Source: JAAZGD01 sp964383845
Lineage (GTDB): Bacteria; Bacillota; Clostridia; Peptostreptococcales; Anaerovoracaceae
NCBI GenBank assembly: GCA_964383845.1
Contig: CAYLIF010000050.1
Coordinates: 1-5,772 of the forward strand
Length of the DNA stretch: 5,772 bases
Direction of reading: 5' to 3'
Shown one piece after another: positions 1 through 5,772 of the stretch. Position numbers and translations under genes: made by a program. Below the pieces are notes generated by a model. That model was not told where the DNA came from and did no database searches. It saw nothing but the letters and a program-made list of their open reading frames with translations. The first letter of the stretch is position 1. Every line of letters starts with the position of its first letter.

Positions 1-2
1 GA

Positions 3-260
3 GCTCTTTTCTGGAAGAGATCCACTGTGGCGGGAGCTATAGCAGGAACACTTTCAGGGATTGGTCTACTTGCTTTATTCACCTTTGGTGTTTTGACCCC
101 ATTCGGTCCTTTTGTTAGTGGTGGTGGAGCCTTATTGGCACTAATGGTTAATATAGTAGTCTTCTTCGTTGTATCTTTGGTAACTAAACCTAGACCAGAA
201 AAATTAATGAACGAATTAAAACAACAATACTCCGATTTCTATCATGGAGTAAATATGTAA
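3..260 (+). CDS. Sodium:solute symporter (SSS family), C-terminal 85 residues only
   Basis: This is the 3' end of an integral membrane sodium-coupled importer. The reading frame is open to the first bases of the window, so the true start lies upstream. A GTG at 27 could be taken as a start, but the frame already reads ALFWKRST before it. The motif of an aromatic-rich loop (LFWKRST) followed by a glycine/alanine-rich helix (AGAIAGTLSG) is typical of the last part of SSS transporters such as the PutP and PanF relatives. Two hydrophobic spans are visible, at about visible residues 9-33 and 42-63, followed by a charged cytoplasmic tail of about 20 residues ending in HGVNM. The substrate cannot be told from this fragment. 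The gene ends just before a strong terminator and converges on the leftward sensor operon. Supplying substrate to the hydrolases further right is inference from proximity. Confidence 0.85.
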   Translation, partial: ALFWKRSTVAGAIAGTLSGIGLLALFTFGVLTPFGPFVSGGGALLALMVNIVVFFVVSLVTKPRPEKLMNELKQQYSDFYHGVNM

Positions 261-288
261 GCTTCATGATTTTAACGCCTCAAGAGCA

Positions 289-320
289 AACCCCAGCATC
301 TCCATGCTGGGGTTCTTTTT
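289..320 (+). terminator. Rho-independent terminator after the symporter gene
   Basis: A perfect 11-base-pair stem (AACCCCAGCAT, 289-299, with ATGCTGGGGTT, 304-314) closes a four-base loop (CTCC). It is followed on the + strand by TTCTTTTTAT, a good U tract. It lies 28 bases after the symporter stop. On the minus strand the same stem is followed by TTGCTCTTG, a poor U tract. It may still slow leftward transcripts from the two-component operon, but it is clearly oriented for the symporter. Confidence 0.92.
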
Positions 321-356
321 ATACCTTTTTAATTATATGATTTCTTTGAGTGACTT

Positions 357-473
357 TTAGTAATATTTAAAAATTGTGTCCCAGTAATGCCAAGCAACCC
401 CAGCAAATAATCCCACAATGCCTACCACAAATACAATTCTGATTATTATCATCTTTTTTGTCAATTTAACCAC
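357..473 (-). CDS. Small single-span membrane protein, 38 aa, function unknown
   Basis: I do not recognise this protein. It reads from a GTG at 473-471 to a TAA at 359-357. The product begins with a basic stretch (MVKLTKKM), continues with one hydrophobic helix (about residues 8-28, IIIRIVFVVGIVGLFAG) and ends with an aromatic-rich tail (AWHYWDTIFKYY). A short positively charged N-terminus suggests an N-in orientation with the aromatic tail outside or at the interface. It begins five bases after the response-regulator stop, and a run of six G (482-487 on the minus strand) eight bases before the GTG could serve as ribosome binding site. ATG at 452-450 is an alternative start but lacks such a site. 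Position as last gene of the sensor operon suggests a helper or modulator of the kinase, or of the nearby transporter; that is inference. It could also be chance, since the ORF is short. Confidence 0.55.
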   Translation of the reverse strand: MVKLTKKMIIIRIVFVVGIVGLFAGVAWHYWDTIFKYY

Positions 474-478
474 GATCT

Positions 479-1204
479 TTACCCCCCGTTCTCTTCTAGC
501 AGCTGATGGTTGAATTTGTATCCAACTCCTCTAATGTTCAGAATATATTTAGGATTAGAAGGGTCAGGCTCAATTTTTTTTCTTAGTGTGCTTATATATA
601 CCATAACGGTCCTAGTATCTCCATCTAAGCTGCAAGTGTTCCACGCCAGCTCAAATAATTGGTCTGCGCTAAATACCCTTCTGGGGTTTTGAATAAATAA
701 CTTTAAAATTTCAAATTCCTTTGCTGTTAAGGTGACCTCTTCTCCTTCAACTAAAACCTCTCGAATATCAAGGTTTACTGACAAGCCAGGGAAAGTATAT
801 ATTTCTTCTTGATGACTAAGCTTTTGATAACCCAAGTCTTGCTGACGTCTAAGATGTGCCTTAATTCTAGCCACTAATTCTCCAGGCAAGAATGGCTTAG
901 TCATGTAATCATCCCCTCCAGAAGACAAGGCTATGATTTTGTCCATCTCTTCTCCTCTGCAACTCAAGAAAAGAATTCCCACATTACTCTTTTTTCTTAT
1001 TTCTAAGCACAAGGCATTCCCATCTATATCCGGCAACATTATATCTAGAACTATAAAGTCAGGCTTTTCTTTTTCCAACAATAATAAGGCTTCTCTTCCG
1101 TTAAAAGCAGCCAATGGAAAGAATCCTTCTTTGCGCAGATAAGATGCCACTAGATCATTAATCGCTTTTTCATCGTCCACTACAAGTATTTTTTCACCAG
1201 CCAT
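479..1204 (-). CDS. OmpR/PhoB-family DNA-binding response regulator
   Basis: A cytoplasmic transcription factor of 241 aa, the normal length for the family. The receiver domain spans about residues 4-120, with acidic residues D10/D11, the phospho-acceptor D54 (IVLDIMLPD), the switch residue S81 and the conserved K103 in the KPF motif. All catalytic positions are intact. The winged-helix DNA-binding domain spans about 136-233 and ends in the classic RGVGYKF wing; the recognition-helix region contains DTRTVMVYISTLRKKIE. The ATG is supported by AAGGGGA (1215-1209) four to five bases upstream. The gene lies 51 bases downstream of the histidine kinase on the same strand, so the two form a pair, with the kinase first. 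Likely targets include the divergent promoter region at 3014-3148, where 11-base-spaced TT hexamers suit this family; that is inference. It is not PhoP/PhoB by any specific residue I can name, so no symbol is given. Confidence 0.95.
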   Translation of the reverse strand: MAGEKILVVDDEKAINDLVASYLRKEGFFPLAAFNGREALLLLEKEKPDFIVLDIMLPDIDGNALCLEIRKKSNVGILFLSCRGEEMDKIIALSSGGDDYMTKPFLPGELVARIKAHLRRQQDLGYQKLSHQEEIYTFPGLSVNLDIREVLVEGEEVTLTAKEFEILKLFIQNPRRVFSADQLFELAWNTCSLDGDTRTVMVYISTLRKKIEPDPSNPKYILNIRGVGYKFNHQLLEENGG

Positions 1205-1255
1205 ATAATCCCCTTATACTTTTTGAGTTCATCTAAATTGCTTCCACATTCTATT

Positions 1256-3013
1256 CTAATCTTGATATAGAGGAATTGCAACGACAAAGGTACTTCCTCT
1301 GTTTAAGCTACTTTTTGCATTAATCGTTCCCTGATGAGCTTCTATTATTTCTTTGCTTATAGTTAATCCCAAGCCACTATTGCCCACATTCCCCTGAGGA
1401 TTGGAATGACTGGATTTATAGAATCTTTCAAAAATTTGTTCTAAATCATCATTTGGTATGCCAGGTCCCTTATCGCTTATGGAAAAACAGAATTTGTCTC
1501 GGGAAGGATTTAAGTAAAATTTTATTTTTATAAAATCGCCGGTTTTAGAAAACCGAATGGCATTTTGAATTATGTTATTGAAGACCTGCCCCATCCTCTG
1601 TACATCAACAATTATCATAGCATCTTTTAACTCTTTGGGATCCCTAGACATGGTTAACTGCATTCCCGAGTTTCTAATGTCTAAACCATACTTTTGTACT
1701 AGATTGTTGGAAAGCTCCGCAGCGCTTATCAATCTAAAATCAAAGCTTAGCTGCTTGGTTTCTAATTTCGATAGCTGAAATAGATCCATAATAAGTGCTT
1801 CTAATGTAAGGGATTTCCTAAAGATGGTTTCCACTGCCATTTCTCTTTCTTCTTCGCCAACCAAAGTTCCATCTCTAAGAGCTGAAGCATAGCCTATAAT
1901 AGAAGTCACTGGGGTTTTTAGTTCATGAGAAACGTAGGAAAGAAGTAACTTTCTAGCATTTTTGGACTGCATTAGTTGTTCTTCCGCTTTTTTCATAATT
2001 GTTATATCCCTAAGAATTCCTTCAATTGCTGTTGGAACGCCGTTTTCATATATTACCGTTCTACGAAGTTCCCCCCAAAGTCTCTCTCCGCTTTTATGTA
2101 CTAATTCTAAAAGAAGGGGGTCTGAACCGCTAAAGTCTTTCTTTAGCTCAGGATTAAAAAAAGATTGCATCTCTTCTAAATTCGAGGTTTCAACAATATT
2201 AAGGTAAAAACGGGAATCCCCATAGAAATCCTGAGGAGTATATCCTAAGATACCTTCAACAGAAGGTGTTACATACGAAAAATTGGCATGAGGCTTAAGG
2301 CTATATACGAAAATTATATCGCTGGCATTTTCAGCCATTGTTTTGAATATTTTTTCTGCCATACTTAACCGTCCACTAGCTCTTTCCAAGTATACAATGA
2401 ATATTATAAAGTTAAGTATGTTGGAAAAAATGATTTCGCCTAGATACAAGTTGGAAACCTGACTAAACTGACCTTCGTATAAAGAGGCTATAGCCTTACC
2501 ATATCCCCATAAAAAAAACACAACCATGGCTATTCGTTTTTGAAATCCTTTAAGATCCCAATAAGTATAAATGACAAAGCAAATAACCGATGAAATTACA
2601 ATCTGAAACATGGAAAGTGGAAGATAGATAGCCATTATATCGAACTCGTAGATAACCGCTATTACAACCCATATTATTAAATAAAGGGTAAATCTCATCC
2701 AATAACTTGGAATCCTGCGGTTTGAAAATGAGTAAACTCCAAACAGAATAAACAATATATTTAAAACGTCGAAAACTTTGCGGATTTCAAACAAATTGTT
2801 TTGATTGTAATTTTCTCCTAGAATTAGAAATAGCAAGCTAAGAGAATAGGAAACCCAACAGAGTCCCCAATACTGTATAAATCGCTCTTGACTCCTAGCA
2901 AATAGGTAGAAATATAAGCCGGCAATTACCATAGTAAGGCCAACAAATGCAATAAATACAACTGACATTATATCCATAATTTGATTATATAAGAAATCCA
3001 GTATAAAATCCAT
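1256..3013 (-). CDS. Membrane-bound PAS-domain sensor histidine kinase
   Basis: This 585-residue kinase phosphorylates the regulator encoded next to it. The N-terminal third (about 17-210) holds about seven hydrophobic spans (near 17-38, 48-66, 83-97, 107-122, 129-150, 160-178 and 193-209) with only short loops, so the signal is probably sensed within or at the membrane and not by a large external domain. A PAS domain follows (about 219-340), with typical ENASDIIFVYS and GYTPQDF segments and a PAC-like end (GILRDITIMKKAEEQL). The kinase core has the H box SHELKTPV with phospho-accepting H363, the N box (NNIIQNAIRFS, key N484), the G1 box DKGPGIP (514-520), the F box FERFY (528-532) and GLGL (547-550); none is degraded. 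The start is less certain: AAAGG lies only two bases before the ATG. ATGs at codons 13 and 16 are alternatives that keep every span. The ligand is unknown; the neighbouring hydrolases suggest a small nitrogenous compound, by inference. Confidence 0.95.
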   Translation of the reverse strand: MDFILDFLYNQIMDIMSVVFIAFVGLTMVIAGLYFYLFARSQERFIQYWGLCWVSYSLSLLFLILGENYNQNNLFEIRKVFDVLNILFILFGVYSFSNRRIPSYWMRFTLYLIIWVVIAVIYEFDIMAIYLPLSMFQIVISSVICFVIYTYWDLKGFQKRIAMVVFFLWGYGKAIASLYEGQFSQVSNLYLGEIIFSNILNFIIFIVYLERASGRLSMAEKIFKTMAENASDIIFVYSLKPHANFSYVTPSVEGILGYTPQDFYGDSRFYLNIVETSNLEEMQSFFNPELKKDFSGSDPLLLELVHKSGERLWGELRRTVIYENGVPTAIEGILRDITIMKKAEEQLMQSKNARKLLLSYVSHELKTPVTSIIGYASALRDGTLVGEEEREMAVETIFRKSLTLEALIMDLFQLSKLETKQLSFDFRLISAAELSNNLVQKYGLDIRNSGMQLTMSRDPKELKDAMIIVDVQRMGQVFNNIIQNAIRFSKTGDFIKIKFYLNPSRDKFCFSISDKGPGIPNDDLEQIFERFYKSSHSNPQGNVGNSGLGLTISKEIIEAHQGTINAKSSLNRGSTFVVAIPLYQD

Positions 3014-3049
3014 GACCTTTGATTCGAATATAGTTTGTAAATGCTCTGA

Positions 3050-3078
3050 ACCATAAATTTAAGGTAACTTTAAGTCAA
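3050..3078 (-). promoter_or_regulatory. Putative promoter of the sensor kinase operon
   Basis: On the minus strand, TTGACT (3078-3073, five of six matches to the -35 consensus) and TATGGT (3055-3050, four of six to the -10 consensus) are separated by exactly 17 bases. Transcription would start near 3043, leaving a leader of about 30 bases before the kinase ATG. The -10 is weak, which would fit a promoter needing an activator. Confidence 0.5.
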
Positions 3079-3089
3079 GGAAGCTTCAA
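3051..3089. promoter_or_regulatory. Possible response-regulator operator: four hexamers in 11-base phase
   Basis: Read on the minus strand, four hexamers begin exactly 11 bases apart: TTGAAG (3089), TTGACT (3078), TTACCT (3067) and TTATGG (3056). The 11-mers starting at 3079 and 3068 match at 8 of 11 positions. OmpR/PhoB-type regulators, including Bacillus PhoP with its TT-starting repeats, bind direct repeats of this spacing. The array covers the kinase -35 and abuts the -35 of the divergent hydrolase promoter, so a bound regulator could affect both. Only the leading TT is invariant, and the DNA is AT-rich, so chance remains possible. A short palindrome GAAGCTTC (3080-3087) lies at the same place. 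Confidence 0.35.
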
Positions 3090-3113
3090 GTTCTAATGTA
3101 TAAAGGCTATAAT
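3085..3113 (+). promoter_or_regulatory. Putative promoter of the hydrolase operon
   Basis: A perfect -10 hexamer TATAAT (3108-3113) is preceded at 17 bases by TTCAAG (3085-3090), only a three-of-six match to the -35 consensus. A transcript would start near 3120, giving a leader of about 29 bases with the ribosome binding site AAAGGAG (3136-3142) six bases before the ATG at 3149. The poor -35 and its overlap with the hexamer array suggest regulated use. Confidence 0.6.
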
Positions 3114-3148
3114 AGTAATATAGATAACTAATCGGAAAGGAGTAGGAA

Positions 3149-4465
3149 ATGCGTGACATAATCCAGAAATACGAAGAGCCCATGATTGATTTCTGCCAAC
3201 GTATCATTCAAGTTCCGTCTTTATCCGGACAGGAAGAAGCGGTTGCTAAACTATATGAGGCAGAAATGATAGCCCTAGGATATGACCAGGTCTTTATAGA
3301 TAGGTGGGGAAATGTAGTTGGTTTGGTTCGTGGTACAGAGGAAGGTCCAACAATAATGTTTAATGGCCATATGGATGTGGTTCCTACAGGAGATCTAGAT
3401 AGTTGGAAAAATATCAATCCCTATGGCGGGAAACGTGAAATGTCTAGAATGTGGGATCTTCAATTATCCAAAGAAGAAGAGGTGGAAGTGATTCATGGTA
3501 GAGGCTCTTCAGACATGAAGGGTGGATGTGCTGCCCAAATCTATGCGGGAGGCGTTCTTGCCGAAATGAAAAGCAAAGGCCATCCAATTAAAGGAAATTT
3601 TCTTTTAACTGCTGTTGTCATGGAGGAAAATGGCGAAGCAATGGGTACCCTCAAATTAATCCAAGAAACCCTTCCAGAAAAAGGGATCTCTATAGATGGA
3701 ATGATTTGCGCTGAACCTAGCAGTATGAAGCTGGCCATTGGTCATCGTGGGCGAATGGAGATAAAGGTAACTGTTTATGGAGAATGTTGTCACGGCAGCT
3801 CACCTTGGCTGGGAATAAATGCTGCAGAACAGGCAGCAAAGTTTATTCTACGTGCAAAGGAAAAACTTATGGTAGATCCTAAAAAAGATGATAAATTAGG
3901 ACAGGCTGGAATGGCCTTAACCATGATGGAAGTACAGCCCAATGAGCTATGCATAGTTCCAGATCGATGCACCTTAGTCTATGACAGGAGGTTGGTTCCT
4001 AGCGAGACCATCGCTGGTGTATTAAGTGAAATGAAGGACATAGCCACTGAGCTATCTAAAGAAGACAAAAACTTTCGGGCAGAGGTTGAAATCAATCGAA
4101 ACTTAAGAAAAAGTTATACAGGTATAGAAGAGGAGATCGAAAGCAAAAAAGCCCCTTGGATAATTGAGGAAAAACATCCCTTCGTTCAAGCAAGTGCACT
4201 TGCCTTAGAGAAATCAGGTATTAAAGCCGAATATATATATTGGCCTTTTAGTACGGATATACCACCCGTGGGAACAGGCTTAGGCAAGCCCGCTATAGGT
4301 TTTTCTGCTGGACAAGAGATTTGCATTCACACTTCTTGGGAAAGAATAAGGGTCAAAGAACTTAAGCAAAGCCTTTTGGCAAATATCTTAATGTATCAGG
4401 AAATATCAAAACTGCCAAAAGAATCCTTTGGCTCGAGTAAAGTATCATTGGAGGTAGAGCTATGA
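3149..4465 (+). CDS. YgeY-like M20-family metallohydrolase
   Basis: A cytoplasmic di-metal amidohydrolase of the M20 clan (ArgE/DapE/CPG2 fold), 438 aa. The metal and catalytic residues are all visible: H74 and D76 in GHMDVVP, D122 in GRGSSDMKGG, the general base E159 with E160 in VMEENGE, E189 in CAEPSS, and the last metal ligand H394 in ICIHTSWE. H215 in CHGSSP marks the lid/dimerisation domain (about 200-310). The stretches GHRGRMEIKVTVYG and WPFSTD with IGFSAG match the pattern I recall for E. coli YgeY, a protein named as selenium-metabolism linked but without a firm substrate. An extra charged segment at about 95-113 makes it longer than the roughly 400-residue YgeY. The ATG has a strong AAAGGAG site at six bases. 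It is the first gene of a coupled pair. Substrate unknown: N-acyl amino acids, ureides or dipeptides are possible. ArgE or DapE function is less likely given the YgeY-type motifs. Confidence 0.88.
   Translation: MRDIIQKYEEPMIDFCQRIIQVPSLSGQEEAVAKLYEAEMIALGYDQVFIDRWGNVVGLVRGTEEGPTIMFNGHMDVVPTGDLDSWKNINPYGGKREMSRMWDLQLSKEEEVEVIHGRGSSDMKGGCAAQIYAGGVLAEMKSKGHPIKGNFLLTAVVMEENGEAMGTLKLIQETLPEKGISIDGMICAEPSSMKLAIGHRGRMEIKVTVYGECCHGSSPWLGINAAEQAAKFILRAKEKLMVDPKKDDKLGQAGMALTMMEVQPNELCIVPDRCTLVYDRRLVPSETIAGVLSEMKDIATELSKEDKNFRAEVEINRNLRKSYTGIEEEIESKKAPWIIEEKHPFVQASALALEKSGIKAEYIYWPFSTDIPPVGTGLGKPAIGFSAGQEICIHTSWERIRVKELKQSLLANILMYQEISKLPKESFGSSKVSLEVEL
4450..4454 (+). promoter_or_regulatory. Ribosome binding site inside the end of the M20 gene
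   Basis: GGAGG lies seven bases before the ATG at 4462, within the last codons of the upstream gene. With the ATGA overlap (4462-4465) it fixes the start of the amidohydrolase and indicates translational coupling. Confidence 0.85.
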
Positions 4466-5772
4466 AATTACAAGCAGACTTAATTTTCTTTAATGGCAGT
4501 GTAATAACTGCAGATGCTAACAACAGCCTAGCGGAAGCCGTTGCCCTTAAAGGTAATACCATCATTTATTGTGGCACTATGAAAGGAGTTTATGATTTTG
4601 TGGGAGAGAACACCCGAGAAATCGACCTTAATGGGAATACTCTTATGCCAGGCTTCATTGATAGCCATATTCATTTTACCCTTCTTGGTCTAAAGCAAGG
4701 CCCTATTATTGATATTACTGTTGAAAAAGCTGATTCAATTAAGGCTATACAGTCTATTATCAAAGAGTCGGTAAAGACAAAAAAGCCTGGTCAGTGGATA
4801 GTTCTCTCAGGTTATGATCACAATAAGCTAATTGAAAGGAGACATCCTAGCAAGGAAGATTTAGATCAAGTAGCACCAGATAACCCAGTAAGATGTACAC
4901 GTTGCTGTGCTCACATGGGCGTCTACAATTCTAGGGCTCTGGAAATCGCCGGAATCAAAGATAGCTCAGCTTTTGGCCAAGGTGAAGTTGTAGAAAAAGA
5001 TGGTCAGCTAACTGGTCTACTAAAGGAAAATGCTCATATGTATATGGGAAGTCTCGCGGAATTTTCAGATCAGGAACTGAAAGATAGCCTTAAAGCCGCT
5101 GAGCATATTATGCATAAAAATGGAATTACCTCTCTTTGCGATGCTGGATCCGATGGCATAGGAGCCTTGGATTTTATCTATAAAGGCATTAAATCTAAGG
5201 ACCTAAAAGTTAGAATCAAGCCAATGATTTTTGATTTAGCAGGAAAACAGGAAAATATTGACGCTATAGATTGGTACTTAGATAAAGGCAAGGACCTTTA
5301 CCAAACAAGCAATAGATTTGCTGTGGCCTCTGTTAAAATAATGATCGATGGTAGTAGCAGCGGTCCTTCCTCAGCTACTCGTAAGCCTTATTCCCATGAT
5401 CCCGATTTAAAGGGAATACTAACTTGGAACCAAGAAGAAATTGATGATATTGTTGAGAAGGTCCACAAGGCTGGTCTATCAATGACTGCCCATGCAGTTG
5501 GAGATATGGCTGTGGAGATGATAGTAAACTCTATAGAAAAAAGCCAAGAGGCAAACCCTCGTGTAGATGCAAGACACAGAATAGAACATTGTGGACTTGT
5601 AGACGAAGAACTACTAATTCGTATAAAAAACTTGGGCATAATTCCAATTGCCAACCCAGGCTTTATAGAAAGAAACGGAAAAGACTATAATATTTATTAT
5701 GGCGATAGGGTGAATTATATGTTCCCCCTCAAGTCCTTTTTAGCCATGGATATTCCTTGTGCAATAGGTTCA
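4462..5772 (+). CDS. YtcJ-like amidohydrolase (Amidohydro_3), 3' end beyond the window
   Basis: A metal-dependent hydrolase of the amidohydrolase superfamily; 437 codons are visible with no stop, against a usual family length of about 530-550. The small N-terminal beta domain (about 1-60) is followed by the TIM-barrel start MPGFIDSHIHF with metal ligands H69 and H71. The expected bridging lysine is K292 in VKIMIDGSSSG, followed by H344 in AHAVGD and H376 in RIEHCG. The final catalytic aspartate should come right after the last visible residues CAIGS, so it is just off the window. The family includes N-substituted formamide deformylase, and most members have unknown substrates; attack on an amide, formamide or cyclic C-N bond is expected. 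It overlaps the M20 gene by four bases with its own GGAGG site, so the two proteins are probably made together and act in one pathway. Three cysteines close together (C145, C148, C149, before H151) are a peculiarity. No signal peptide, so cytoplasmic. Confidence 0.92.
   Translation, partial: MKLQADLIFFNGSVITADANNSLAEAVALKGNTIIYCGTMKGVYDFVGENTREIDLNGNTLMPGFIDSHIHFTLLGLKQGPIIDITVEKADSIKAIQSIIKESVKTKKPGQWIVLSGYDHNKLIERRHPSKEDLDQVAPDNPVRCTRCCAHMGVYNSRALEIAGIKDSSAFGQGEVVEKDGQLTGLLKENAHMYMGSLAEFSDQELKDSLKAAEHIMHKNGITSLCDAGSDGIGALDFIYKGIKSKDLKVRIKPMIFDLAGKQENIDAIDWYLDKGKDLYQTSNRFAVASVKIMIDGSSSGPSSATRKPYSHDPDLKGILTWNQEEIDDIVEKVHKAGLSMTAHAVGDMAVEMIVNSIEKSQEANPRVDARHRIEHCGLVDEELLIRIKNLGIIPIANPGFIERNGKDYNIYYGDRVNYMFPLKSFLAMDIPCAIGS

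Noticed and set aside
27..260. A complete 77-residue protein starting at GTG 27
   Set aside because: The frame is open upstream to the window edge and the upstream residues (ALFWKRST) fit the symporter family, so this is a truncated gene end and GTG 27 encodes an internal valine.
289..314. The same hairpin as a strong terminator for the leftward sensor operon
   Set aside because: On the minus strand the stem is followed by TTGCTCTTG without a proper U tract, so I assign it only to the + strand and leave the leftward end undefined.
933..1142. 69-residue open frame on the plus strand within the response regulator gene
   Set aside because: It lies antisense to the conserved receiver domain and looks like an antisense shadow with low-complexity serine/lysine content.
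1205..1255. A separate promoter or hairpin between kinase and regulator genes
   Set aside because: The 51 bases hold only the regulator's ribosome binding site; no convincing promoter pair or stem was seen.
4463..4465. In-frame TGA as a possible selenocysteine codon, given the selenium-linked naming of YgeY
   Set aside because: The TGA overlaps the next gene's ATG with its own ribosome binding site, the M20 protein is full length at this point, and I see no insertion hairpin. It is a normal stop.
5388..5654. 88-residue open frame on the minus strand within the amidohydrolase gene
   Set aside because: It is a shadow of a well-supported coding frame containing catalytic motifs; it has no recognisable protein character.

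Overview
The window is AT-rich, compactly organised bacterial DNA with strong purine-rich ribosome binding sites. Protein character, gene style and an M20 hydrolase of the YgeY type suggest a low-GC Gram-positive anaerobe (Bacillota, probably Clostridia). That placement is inference from style; no marker gene is present.

Layout. Positions 3-260 (+) hold the last 85 codons of a sodium:solute symporter whose start lies before the window. A strong intrinsic terminator follows (289-320). A leftward operon then runs from about 3050 down to 357: a membrane-bound PAS-containing sensor histidine kinase (3013-1256), an OmpR/PhoB-type response regulator (1204-479), and a 38-codon single-span membrane peptide (473-357) that is easily missed because it is short and starts with GTG. 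A 135-base divergent control region (3014-3148) separates this operon from a rightward one: a YgeY-like M20 metallohydrolase (3149-4465), overlapped by four bases (ATGA) by a YtcJ-like amidohydrolase (4462 to beyond the window end).

How it may fit together. Two zinc-type hydrolases that attack amide or amide-like C-N bonds are made from one transcript with coupled translation. They are divergent from a two-component system and lie in the same neighbourhood as a sodium-driven importer. The simplest reading is an import-and-hydrolyse locus for a small nitrogenous compound (amide, ureide, N-acyl amino acid or similar), with the two-component system as its sensor. The substrate cannot be read from the sequence. 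The divergent control region has promoter-like sequences in both directions and TT-starting hexamers spaced 11 bases apart, the spacing used by PhoB/PhoP-type regulators. This makes autoregulation, and control of the hydrolases, a testable idea.

I found no RNA genes, mobile elements, CRISPR arrays or long repeats. The individual families are known. The less described parts are the tiny membrane peptide at the end of the sensor operon and the composition of the locus.
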